6,036 bases of DNA from Deltaproteobacteria bacterium RIFCSPLOWO2_12_FULL_60_16 (GCA_001798565.1 MGSR01000064.1:1-6036), one strand, 5' to 3'; shown: positions 1 through 6,036, counted from the first letter of the stretch. Notes: generated by a model from the letters alone, not told the origin. Numbers and translations: made by a program.

Positions 1-2
1 AT

Positions 3-1451
3 AATCTCTTACTGGTGACCATGAACGACCAGGATGAGGTCATTGAGGACGGGACGCTCGTCATCGAGGGCAAGCGGCTGAGTTACGTGGGACCGGCAGG
101 TAGGGTGCCGTCCGGGCCTTTTGACCGGGTGATCGACGGCAGCCGCTTCATCGCGATCCCGGGCCTCGTCAATGCCCATTGCCACTCGCCGGCCAATCTC
201 TTCCGCGGGCTCTTTGCCGCGAGCCCTCTGGAGATCTGGCGTATTTACTGGCGCGCCGCGCTGAGGCCGATGACCGGGGACGATTTCTACGCGAGCGCGC
301 TTCTCGGCGCCATGGAGATGTTGAAGACGGGCGCGACGACGGTGCTGGACCATTTCTTCGGCAACCAGGCCGTTCCCTTCATGGGTGCGGGAGAGGCGAT
401 CCGCGCCATGCGCGATATCGGGCTCCGCCATGTCGTCGCGCTCACAATCTCAGACAAGAGCCTCGAGGAGACGGTGCCGCTGGAGAAGCCGGCGGCGGGG
501 CTTCTGCCCGATATCCAGCGCATGAGCCGGAGCGAGACCCGGGAGAGCCGCGCCTGGCTGGAGGAATGCGAGTCGTTCATCTCCGAGTATCATGATCCCG
601 AGAAAAGGACGATCTGTTGTCCCGGCCCCTCCGGGGTCCAGCGCTGCACGGACGAGCTTCTCAAAGGGGCGGCGGAGATTTCGCGGGGAAGAAAGCTCCC
701 TCTCCACACGCACCTCGCCGAGACGAAATCCCAGAGGGTCATGGGCCGGAGACTTTACGGGACTTCGCTGCTCCGGCATTTGGAGTCCATCGGCGTGCTT
801 GGGCCGAACCTCTCTCTGGCTCACTCCATTTGGATTGAAGAGGGCGATGTCGAGCTTTTCGCCGGGAGCGGCGCCACGGCGGTGCATAATCCCGCCAGCA
901 ATCTAAGGCTCGGCAGCGGCCTTGCCCCGATCCCCCAGTTCCTGGCCGCGGGGGTTCACGTGGCTCTGGGGACAGACGGCGCGACCTCCAACGACGGCCA
1001 GAACATGTTCGACGCCATTCGGCTGGCGACCCTGATTCACAATCCCCATTCGGTCGATTTCAAAAAGTGGACCACGCCGCTGCAGACGCTCGGCATGGCG
1101 ACGCGGGAAGGGGCGAGGGCCTTGGGGCTGGAGGCCGGGATGCTTGCCCCCGGAAAACTCGCGGATCTTGTCCTGCTCCGTTCGGACACGTCTGCCTTTA
1201 CCCCCCTGAACAACGCCCTCAACCAGCTCGCCCTGTGCGAGAACGGGAGTTCCGTGGACACGGTGATCGTAGATGGAGAGGTGGTGGTGGAAAGCGGGAG
1301 GCTCACGAAAATGCGCGACGAAGAGGTTTTGGGATTGGCCGCGGCATCGCTGAAAAGATTGAGCCCGGGAATTCAAAAAGAGATCGCGGCCTCCCGGGCC
1401 TTGGAGCCCGCGCTGGCCGAGATGTATTTTCGCGTCGCAAGGGAAGGTTGA
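3..1451 (+). CDS. Amidohydrolase, TrzN/AtzA/MtaD-like (5' end outside window)
   Basis: Metal-dependent hydrolase of the amidohydrolase superfamily, in the cytosolic group holding S-adenosylhomocysteine/methylthioadenosine deaminase (MtaD), SsnA and the triazine hydrolases AtzA and TrzN. These remove an amino group or halide from N-heterocycles. Numbering from the GTG at 15, the metal and catalytic residues are all present: H55-x-H57 in an NAHCHS motif, H231-T-H233-LAE236, H270 in LAHSIW and D321 in GTDGATSND. An NPASNLRLGSG segment lies between the last two. The C-terminus returns to the small beta domain (VDTVIVDGEVVVESGRL). The frame remains open from 15 back to base 3, reading NLLL before VTMND. 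This matches the usual first strand of the family, and there is no SD before 15 or 21, so the start is probably upstream of the window. It is probably the first visible gene of the + operon. Family confidence is high; the substrate is unknown. Confidence 0.9.
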   Translation, partial: NLLLVTMNDQDEVIEDGTLVIEGKRLSYVGPAGRVPSGPFDRVIDGSRFIAIPGLVNAHCHSPANLFRGLFAASPLEIWRIYWRAALRPMTGDDFYASALLGAMEMLKTGATTVLDHFFGNQAVPFMGAGEAIRAMRDIGLRHVVALTISDKSLEETVPLEKPAAGLLPDIQRMSRSETRESRAWLEECESFISEYHDPEKRTICCPGPSGVQRCTDELLKGAAEISRGRKLPLHTHLAETKSQRVMGRRLYGTSLLRHLESIGVLGPNLSLAHSIWIEEGDVELFAGSGATAVHNPASNLRLGSGLAPIPQFLAAGVHVALGTDGATSNDGQNMFDAIRLATLIHNPHSVDFKKWTTPLQTLGMATREGARALGLEAGMLAPGKLADLVLLRSDTSAFTPLNNALNQLALCENGSSVDTVIVDGEVVVESGRLTKMRDEEVLGLAAASLKRLSPGIQKEIAASRALEPALAEMYFRVAREG

Positions 1452-1454
1452 AGA

Positions 1455-1461
1455 AAGGAGG
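1455..1461 (+). promoter_or_regulatory. Ribosome binding site of the solute-binding protein gene
   Basis: AAGGAGG lies 8 bases before the ATG at 1470 and 3 bases after the amidohydrolase stop (1449-1451). It is a near-perfect anti-SD match and the strongest in the window. It fixes the start of the next gene and suggests that this protein is made in larger amounts than its neighbours, as is usual for periplasmic binding proteins. Confidence 0.85.
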
Positions 1462-1469
1462 AGCGAAAA

Positions 1470-2489
1470 ATGAGGAAAACACTCTGTTTGGGCGTCCTGG
1501 TCGTTTCCTTGGGCTACGCGCCCTATTCCTTGGCGCAGGATGAAGCCCTGATTCAAGCAGCCAGAAAAGAGGGCAAGGTTGTCTGGTATACCTCCTTGGA
1601 CTTGCCGACGTCCTCCAAGTTGGCCCAGATATTTAAGACTCAGTATGGAGGAATAGATGTCGAGGTCCATCGCTCAGGTTCGCAGAGGGTTCTGACGAGA
1701 TTTATGCAGGAGGTCTCGGCGGGAATAAAGAACGCCGACGTGATTCACACTTCCGACGGCGGTCACTTCGTGCTTTTCAAAAGTAAGGGCTTGTTGATGA
1801 AGTATACCCCCAGGGGGGTAGAGCGGTTTCCGGCCGGTTTCAAAGATAGCGAGGGATTCCACTACTCCATGAGAGCCACGCTCTCCACCATTGCATACAA
1901 CTCCCGCCTGGTCGCGGATAGAGACGCGCCGAAAACCTGGAAAGATCTTCTCGACCCGAAGTGGCGGGGAAAAATTGTCACGGCCCATCCCGGCTATAGC
2001 GGAATTATCATGACCCACGTCCTGGCCCTCTTGCATCTCTACGACTGGGACTACTTTAAGGAGTTGGCCAAAAACAAGCTGCACCTGGTCCAATCCGCCG
2101 ATGACACGGCCAGTGTCGTGGCATCAGGAGAGAGGCCGGTTGCGGCCAATGGAACGGAATACATCTTCTATAAGAGTTTCAAGGAAGGAAATCCTGTCAG
2201 GGTCGTCTACCCGAAGGAGGGGATCCCCCTGGTTATCTCGCCCACGGCCATTGCCAAAAATGCACTTCGTCCTAACGCCGCCAAGCTATTCACGGATTTC
2301 CTGTTTACCAGGGAGGTGCAGCAGGTCCTGGCGGATTCACTGGGGATCTACACGGGGCACCCGGAGGTGACATATCCGAAAGATAAGCCCCAGCTCAAAG
2401 ATTTGAAGGCCCTGACTGTGGATGCTTTGGATCTCGAGAAGAGAAATGCCGAGATCAAGAAGCGATTCGCTGAAATTTTCGGCGCCTAA
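1470..2489 (+). CDS. Extracellular solute-binding protein, AfuA/FbpA-like (COG1840 type)
   Basis: Periplasmic binding protein of the Fe3+/2-aminoethylphosphonate/thiamine-type ABC transporter class, 339 residues, the usual length. A Sec signal peptide is clear: basic MRK, hydrophobic residues 5-15, then S20-L-A22 with likely cleavage before Q23. No lipobox cysteine is present, so the protein should be soluble. Family landmarks are EGKVVWYTSLD (34-44, first strand), ADVIHTSDGGHF (89-100), WKDLLDPKWRGKIV (157-170), and EGIPLVISPTAIAKN (250-264) followed by PNAAKLFTDFL. The C-terminus (308-336) is charged and helical. The adjacent tyrosine pair that binds iron in FbpA is not seen in the corresponding region (NGTEYIFYKSF, 227-237), so an organic or anionic ligand is more likely than iron. 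No permease or ATPase gene is in the window. GC is visibly lower than in the flanking genes. The ligand is unknown. Confidence 0.9.
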   Translation: MRKTLCLGVLVVSLGYAPYSLAQDEALIQAARKEGKVVWYTSLDLPTSSKLAQIFKTQYGGIDVEVHRSGSQRVLTRFMQEVSAGIKNADVIHTSDGGHFVLFKSKGLLMKYTPRGVERFPAGFKDSEGFHYSMRATLSTIAYNSRLVADRDAPKTWKDLLDPKWRGKIVTAHPGYSGIIMTHVLALLHLYDWDYFKELAKNKLHLVQSADDTASVVASGERPVAANGTEYIFYKSFKEGNPVRVVYPKEGIPLVISPTAIAKNALRPNAAKLFTDFLFTREVQQVLADSLGIYTGHPEVTYPKDKPQLKDLKALTVDALDLEKRNAEIKKRFAEIFGA

Positions 2490-2502
2490 GTCAACAGATA
2501 AA

Positions 2503-3015
2503 ATGGCTTCAGTCTCCAACGTCACAGCTCGAATCGTCGAAGAGGCGGCGAAGTGCGGGGTCAAGCTGGTGGCGAGCCTGCCGGATACCTGGATCTCCGA
2601 GCTGATCGAGGCCTTCGACAAAGATCGGAGATTCACCCACGTCCCGGTGAATCGCGAGGAATCGGCGATCGGCCTCTGCTCCGGCGCCTTCTTCAGCGGC
2701 ACCGGCGCTCTCGCCCTGATGGGCGCTTCGGGCTTTATGACCTGCGTCTATGCCCTGACGAAAATCAACTACACCTACCAGATCCCGCTGCTGCTTTTGG
2801 TCACGCTGCGCGGCGGCCTCGGCGACCGCGCCAAGTATCATGTCTCCAACGGGCTCTATCTTAAGCCGCTCATGGATTCGATCAGCATGCCCTGCACGAT
2901 CGTGGACAGCCCGGAGAAAGTATCGGTCATCTCCACAGCTTACGCTCATTCTCGGGTGATCAGCCGTCCCGTCGTAGTAGGGTTTACGCGCGGAGTCCTG
3001 AGGGGAGAGCAGTGA
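2503..3015 (+). CDS. ThDP-dependent decarboxylase, alpha (PYR-domain) subunit, ComD-like
   Basis: Pyrimidine-binding half of a two-subunit thiamine diphosphate enzyme related to sulfopyruvate decarboxylase alpha (ComD) and phosphonopyruvate decarboxylase. It has 170 residues, the usual size of a separate alpha subunit. Visible family features are SLPDTWISELIEAF (25-38), V-N-R-E52-E-S-A with the expected cofactor-activating glutamate (probably E52), GLCSGAFFSGTGALALM (57-73), YQIPLLLLVTLRG (92-104) and H113. The ATG at 2503 is preferred over the in-frame ATG at 2422 because residues before MASVSNVTARIVEEA lie over the end of the binding-protein gene and look non-family. The preferred start leaves a 13-base gap, though no good SD is visible, so translation may be coupled. 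The family signature QNSGLGN reads GASGFMT here (74-80), so the substrate probably differs. It should pair with the beta subunit that follows in the same frame. Confidence 0.82.
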   Translation: MASVSNVTARIVEEAAKCGVKLVASLPDTWISELIEAFDKDRRFTHVPVNREESAIGLCSGAFFSGTGALALMGASGFMTCVYALTKINYTYQIPLLLLVTLRGGLGDRAKYHVSNGLYLKPLMDSISMPCTIVDSPEKVSVISTAYAHSRVISRPVVVGFTRGVLRGEQ

Positions 3016-3021
3016 AAGGCT

Positions 3022-3621
3022 ATGAAGCTTAGGGAATGCTTCGAATATATCGCCGGCCGGTGGAAGAGCGAGCTGGTGATCCTCTCGGCGGGAAACTGCT
3101 CCGAGATGTGGTGGGAGGTGACGCGCGACAGCGAGCGGGCATTTTATCTCGAGGCGTCGATGAGCCTCGCCTCGATGTTCGGCGCGGGCATCGCGCTCGG
3201 CGTGCCGCGGACCCCTGTGTGGGTTTTCAGCGGCGACGGGGCCTTTTGCATGAATCCGGGCATGCTCATGGTGGAGCGCCAGATGAATCTCCCGAACCTC
3301 AAGCATTTTTTGGTCTCGAACCGTTGCTACGGCTCGACCTATGAGGCGCGGCTCCCCAACGCCTCCGCCAACGACTACGCTTCGATGGCGCGGGCCATGG
3401 GAATAGAGCGGGTCTACCGCATCGATTCGCTGGATGCCCTCCAGCGGGATTTCGCAAGCGCGGTAGCGCAGCCAGGCCACGTCTTTACGGTGCTTGAGGT
3501 GGAGCCGGTTGGAAAAAAGCTCGAGGAGCCGCCGATGGATGGGCCGGAGATGAAGTATCGCTTCGGCCGTTATATCGAGCGGATGACGGGCGTGCGGATC
3601 TTCGACGGTTCTCTATTCTAG
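3022..3621 (+). CDS. ThDP-dependent decarboxylase, beta (PP-domain) subunit, ComE-like
   Basis: Diphosphate- and Mg-binding half of the same enzyme, 199 residues. The N-terminus carries the ComE-type segment FYLEASMSLASMFGAGIALG (41-60). The ThDP motif begins at G71-D72-G73 and ends about 26 residues later at N100 (VSNRCYGST), so the Mg ligands are kept. A typical C-terminal domain follows: DYASMARAMGIERVYRIDSLDAL, then a final strand near GHVFTVLEVEPVGKKLEEP. It starts 6 bases after the alpha-subunit stop. A weak GAAAGG (3014-3019) lies unusually close to the ATG, so translation is probably coupled to the upstream gene. In ComE and phosphonopyruvate decarboxylase the residues after the motif usually read TGGQ or VGGQ. 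Here they read TYEARLP (106-112). Alpha and beta together are about 370 residues, the size of single-chain phosphonopyruvate decarboxylase. The reaction is inferred to be ThDP-dependent attack on a 2-oxo acid; the substrate is unknown. Confidence 0.85.
   Translation: MKLRECFEYIAGRWKSELVILSAGNCSEMWWEVTRDSERAFYLEASMSLASMFGAGIALGVPRTPVWVFSGDGAFCMNPGMLMVERQMNLPNLKHFLVSNRCYGSTYEARLPNASANDYASMARAMGIERVYRIDSLDALQRDFASAVAQPGHVFTVLEVEPVGKKLEEPPMDGPEMKYRFGRYIERMTGVRIFDGSLF
3618..3621. other. Interlocked stop codons of convergent genes (CTAG)
   Basis: The palindrome CTAG supplies TAG at 3619-3621 to the + strand beta-subunit gene and TAG (read from 3620-3618) to the - strand hydroxylase gene. The two coding regions therefore overlap by 4 bases tail to tail, with no intergenic terminator. 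Confidence 0.95.
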
Positions 3622-5933
3622 GCGGCTGTCTTTTTCTTCTTCTGCTGAATCTCCCAGTAAACCCGCTCCGGGCTCAACGGCAGGTCATAGATCCTCATTC
3701 CGAGAGCGTCGGCCACGGCATTGCCGATGGCCGCAGGGGTAGGGGCCAGACCGGGCTCGCCCAATCCCTTGGCGCCGTAGGGCCCCTCAGGCTCCGCGCA
3801 CTCGACGATGATCGGGATCAATTTCGGCACATCCAGAGAGGTCGCCAGGTGGTAGTCCAGGAAAGACGGGTTTCGCACCCTGCCCTGGTCGTCGACGACC
3901 AGATGCTCGTGCAGAGCGGAGCCGATTCCCATGGCCAGCCCGCCCTCTATCTGGCCGGCGCAGTTGAGCGGGTTGATCGCCATGCCGACGTCGTGTGCCG
4001 CGGCCATGCGCAGCAGCCGCACCCGTCCGGTTTCCTCGTCCACCTCCACCTCGGCCGCCTGGGTGGCGTACATGTAAAAGGCCGAGGCGTGGTCGCTGTG
4101 GCCGGTCTCTAAATCAAGGTCTTTTCCGATCTCGTAGGTATAAGAACCATCTCCCCTCACGATTCCCTCGTTGCCGAGTTTCCGCCGCACCACCTCGCCT
4201 ATAGGAAGGGCCATCTGCGGCTGATCCTTGAGAAAGACCTTGCCGTCGGCGAAGGCCAGGTCCGGTTTTTTTGCTTCGAGCATGGGGCACGCCATCTCCG
4301 CGAGCTTTTCCCGGACGTCGATGGCGGCGCGCCGCACGGCGTTGCCCATATGGTAGGTGCTCCGGCTCGACGTCGTCGAGGCGTCGAACGGAATCACATC
4401 GGTGTCCAATGGCGCCATGCGAATTCTTTCGAGCGGCACCTTGAGCTCTTCGGCCGCCACCTGGGAGAGGATCGTCGAGCAGCCCTGGCCGATCTCCACG
4501 GTCCCCGCCAGAACCGAGATCTCGCCCTTGCCGTTGACCAGGACCCCGGCCCGCGACATGGTGGGCGTGCGCGTGGGCTTGGAGATGCAGGCGAAGCCTT
4601 TGCCTCGCTTGACCGTCGGCCTGGCGCCCGGCTGCTTCTTTCCCCATTCGATCGCCTGCGTCGCCTTGATCAGGGTCTCTTTCAATCCCACGCTGTGCAG
4701 CTGCTCTCCCCAATAGGCGAGGTCGCCGTCTACGAAGATGTTTTTCAGGCGCAGGTCGACCGCGTCCATTCCCAGCCGCTTGGCGATCTCGTCCATGTGC
4801 TGCTCGCACGCCCACGCCCCCTGGGGGATGCCGTAGCCGCGGAAGGCGCCGGATACCGGCTTGTTGGTGTAGACCGCGTAGCCGTCCACCTTCACATGCG
4901 GGATGCGGTAGGGTCCGGGGGCGGGCAGGCTTCCCCTGATGCAAACCGTCGGGCTTTTTTCCGCATAAGCGCCGCCGCCCCAGTAAAGGGCCATCTGCCG
5001 GGCGACCAGCGTGCCGTCCTTCTTTACGCCGCTCTTGATCTCAACGATGCACTCGTGGCGCACGAGCGTCGAGATAAAGGTTTCCTGGCGGTTGAACTTG
5101 ACCCGCACCGGTCTGCCTTTGGTGTGGTAGGCGAGCGCAACGGCGATGGGCTCCACCTTGAGCCCGCCCTTGGAGCCGAAGCCGCCGCCCTGGAGCGGGT
5201 TGATGAGACGGATTTTTTCATTGGCCACGCCCAGCGCTTCAGCGATCTCATGCAGGGCGCGAAACGGGGCGTCGTTGGCGACCCAGATGGTCACCCGGCC
5301 GCTTTCCGGGTCGACCTGGGCATGGGCCGAATGGGGCTCCATTGCGGCATGCTGGATCGTGGGCACGGAATAGCGCTCCGCCAATACCAGGTCCGCCTCT
5401 TTCCAGCCGCGCTCCACGTCGCCGGTCCTGAGCTTGAAGTGCTCGCAGACATTGGGCATGGGGCCGCTGACGATGAAGTCCGCCTTGCGATAGCCGGCAA
5501 AATCCTCGTGGATGGCGACGGCGCCGGGCTTGCACGCATCTTCCGGGGAGAAGTAGGCAGGCAGATCCTCGTACTCGACCTCGACCAGCGCCGCGGCGGC
5601 CTGGGCGGCGTCCTCGTCTTCAGCGGCCACCGCGGCCACCGGCTCGCCGATGTAGCGGACCTTGCCCTGAGCGAGAAAGGGCTTGTCTTTGATCGACTCG
5701 CCGTGCGTCCACGGTGCGTCGGCGCCGGTGATTACCGCCACGACGCCGGGATATCTCCTGGCCTTTTCGGTGTTGATCCGTGTGATCTTGGCGTGGGGCC
5801 TGGCGCTGAAGACGGTCTTCCCGTACAGCATCTTCGGGAGCACCAGGTCATAGCCATAGACCGCCTCCCCGGTTACTTTTTCCTCGGCATCGACCCGCGT
5901 GACCGGCTTGCCGACGATTGTTAGTTGTTCCAT
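3618..5933 (-). CDS. Molybdenum hydroxylase, molybdopterin-binding large subunit (XDH family)
   Basis: Large catalytic subunit of a xanthine dehydrogenase-family enzyme, 771 residues, normal for a separate Moco subunit. Such enzymes hydroxylate N-heterocycles or aldehydes, or reduce hydroxybenzoyl-CoA, passing electrons through 2Fe-2S and FAD partners. Domains in order: the a/b hammerhead (about 15-125, from VTGEAVYGYDL), then Moco-binding parts with QGGGFGSKGG (248-257), RH (292-293), AFRGYG (363-368), GTVEIGQG (477-484) and HDVGMAINPLNCAGQIEGG (647-665). Near the end is GAKGLGEPG with the catalytic base E726. There is no CoxL form I AYxCSFR loop, so it is not a true CO dehydrogenase. By my alignment R333 matches bovine Arg880, but Glu802 is replaced by G256, which argues against xanthine as substrate. 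The tail ends QQKKKKTAA. The ATG at 5933 has a good SD. FAD and Fe-S partner genes are not in the window. Family is certain; substrate is not known. Confidence 0.93.
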   Translation of the reverse strand: MEQLTIVGKPVTRVDAEEKVTGEAVYGYDLVLPKMLYGKTVFSARPHAKITRINTEKARRYPGVVAVITGADAPWTHGESIKDKPFLAQGKVRYIGEPVAAVAAEDEDAAQAAAALVEVEYEDLPAYFSPEDACKPGAVAIHEDFAGYRKADFIVSGPMPNVCEHFKLRTGDVERGWKEADLVLAERYSVPTIQHAAMEPHSAHAQVDPESGRVTIWVANDAPFRALHEIAEALGVANEKIRLINPLQGGGFGSKGGLKVEPIAVALAYHTKGRPVRVKFNRQETFISTLVRHECIVEIKSGVKKDGTLVARQMALYWGGGAYAEKSPTVCIRGSLPAPGPYRIPHVKVDGYAVYTNKPVSGAFRGYGIPQGAWACEQHMDEIAKRLGMDAVDLRLKNIFVDGDLAYWGEQLHSVGLKETLIKATQAIEWGKKQPGARPTVKRGKGFACISKPTRTPTMSRAGVLVNGKGEISVLAGTVEIGQGCSTILSQVAAEELKVPLERIRMAPLDTDVIPFDASTTSSRSTYHMGNAVRRAAIDVREKLAEMACPMLEAKKPDLAFADGKVFLKDQPQMALPIGEVVRRKLGNEGIVRGDGSYTYEIGKDLDLETGHSDHASAFYMYATQAAEVEVDEETGRVRLLRMAAAHDVGMAINPLNCAGQIEGGLAMGIGSALHEHLVVDDQGRVRNPSFLDYHLATSLDVPKLIPIIVECAEPEGPYGAKGLGEPGLAPTPAAIGNAVADALGMRIYDLPLSPERVYWEIQQKKKKTAA

Positions 5934-5939
5934 TTCGTA

Positions 5940-5944
5940 CTCCT
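5940..5944 (-). promoter_or_regulatory. Ribosome binding site of the molybdenum hydroxylase gene
   Basis: Read on the - strand, AGGAG lies 6 bases before the ATG at 5933-5931. Spacing and match are good and support this start, which also places the family's N-terminal segment (IVGKPVTRVDAEEKVTGEA) a few residues in. Confidence 0.8.
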
Positions 5945-6036
5945 ATCCTGGAGCGTCGCTCGCCGCCGAAGGCGTCTCTCAAGATCGATGCAATAGCTCC
6001 CTCGGGGAACGCGCTCTCGGCTGCGGCCGATAGACC
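5945..6036 (-). other. Leader or tail of an upstream gene; no assignable CDS
   Basis: These 92 bases lie upstream of the hydroxylase gene. On the - strand one frame closes with TGA at 5981-5979 after VYRPQPRARSPRELLHRS. That could be the last residues of an upstream gene ending about 45 bases before the hydroxylase ATG. The other two - strand frames are open, and none of the three resembles the C-terminus of a 2Fe-2S or FAD subunit. No convincing -35/-10 promoter or terminator was seen. Whether the hydroxylase has its own promoter or is part of a longer - strand operon cannot be settled from this window. Confidence 0.25.

Noticed and set aside
903..1670. A 255-residue open frame on the - strand spanning the amidohydrolase and binding-protein junction
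   Set aside because: It crosses two well-supported + strand genes and has no family features.
1805..1820. Perfect inverted repeat TACCCCC-AG-GGGGGTA
   Set aside because: A short hairpin inside the binding-protein coding sequence (KYTPRGV). It has no T tract and fits ordinary codons, so it was not called as a terminator or operator.
2219..2228. 10-base palindrome GGGGATCCCC
   Set aside because: It falls on the family-conserved KEGIPL codons of the binding protein, so chance within coding sequence explains it.
2422..2502. N-terminal extension of the alpha ThDP subunit from the ATG at 2422
   Set aside because: The 27 extra residues overlap the end of the binding-protein gene, are basic and unlike the family, and the domain begins naturally after the ATG at 2503.
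2509..3480. A 323-residue open frame on the - strand across both ThDP subunit genes
   Set aside because: Low-complexity R/H/A-rich translation with no motif. The + strand frames match known ThDP domains over the same DNA.
3622..3645. T-rich tract just after the beta-subunit stop, possible + strand terminator
   Set aside because: The T run is the complement of the hydroxylase's C-terminal lysine codons, and no GC-rich hairpin precedes it.
4350..5924. A 524-residue open frame on the + strand, opposite the molybdenum hydroxylase gene
   Set aside because: It is an antisense shadow of a high-GC gene. The translation is rich in R, G, D and H with no recognisable domain, while the - strand protein carries all family motifs.
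3618..5933. Carbon monoxide dehydrogenase large subunit (CoxL)
   Set aside because: The form I active-site loop AYxCSFR is absent. The equivalent region reads SGAFRGYG, as in other XDH-family enzymes.
5962..5973. CGCC-TTC-GGCG inverted repeat (- strand) near the start of the hydroxylase gene
   Set aside because: Only a 4-bp stem with no following T run; too weak to call a terminator or operator.

Overview
This is a gene-dense, mostly high-GC bacterial window with five protein genes. Four run on the + strand (amidohydrolase, periplasmic binding protein, and two half-size thiamine-diphosphate enzyme subunits). They converge on one long - strand gene, the large subunit of a molybdenum hydroxylase. 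No rRNA, tRNA, mobile element, CRISPR array or long repeat was seen. The Sec signal peptide, Shine-Dalgarno (SD) sites and tight operon spacing indicate a Gram-negative-type bacterium. The gene set (orphan AfuA-like binding protein, TrzN/AtzA-type amidohydrolase, ComDE-like pair, XDH-family large subunit) resembles soil or marine metagenome lineages such as Rokubacteria, Tectomicrobia or the old Deltaproteobacteria. That placement is an impression, not a measurement.

Layout. Bases 3-1451 hold an amidohydrolase whose reading frame stays open to the left edge, so its true start lies outside the window. Bases 1470-2489 hold a secreted solute-binding protein with a near-perfect SD and visibly lower GC than its neighbours. 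Bases 2503-3015 and 3022-3621 hold the pyrimidine-binding and diphosphate-binding halves of a sulfopyruvate/phosphonopyruvate decarboxylase-like enzyme. These halves lie in the same frame, separated by one TGA and two sense codons. On the - strand, 5933-3618 encodes a 771-residue molybdopterin-binding subunit. Its stop interlocks with that of the preceding + gene in a single palindromic CTAG. Bases 5934-6036 hold its SD and leader, with no assignable gene.

How they may work together. The + genes are spaced 18, 13 and 6 bases apart with no terminator between them, so they are probably one transcript: capture of a small molecule in the periplasm, hydrolysis or deamination, and a ThDP-dependent cleavage or decarboxylation of a 2-oxo acid. 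The opposing molybdenum hydroxylase could act on the same or a related compound. The pathway and its substrate are not identified here. Both ThDP subunits and the molybdenum enzyme differ from the classical families at substrate-side motifs, which makes this a candidate undescribed catabolic cluster rather than a textbook one.
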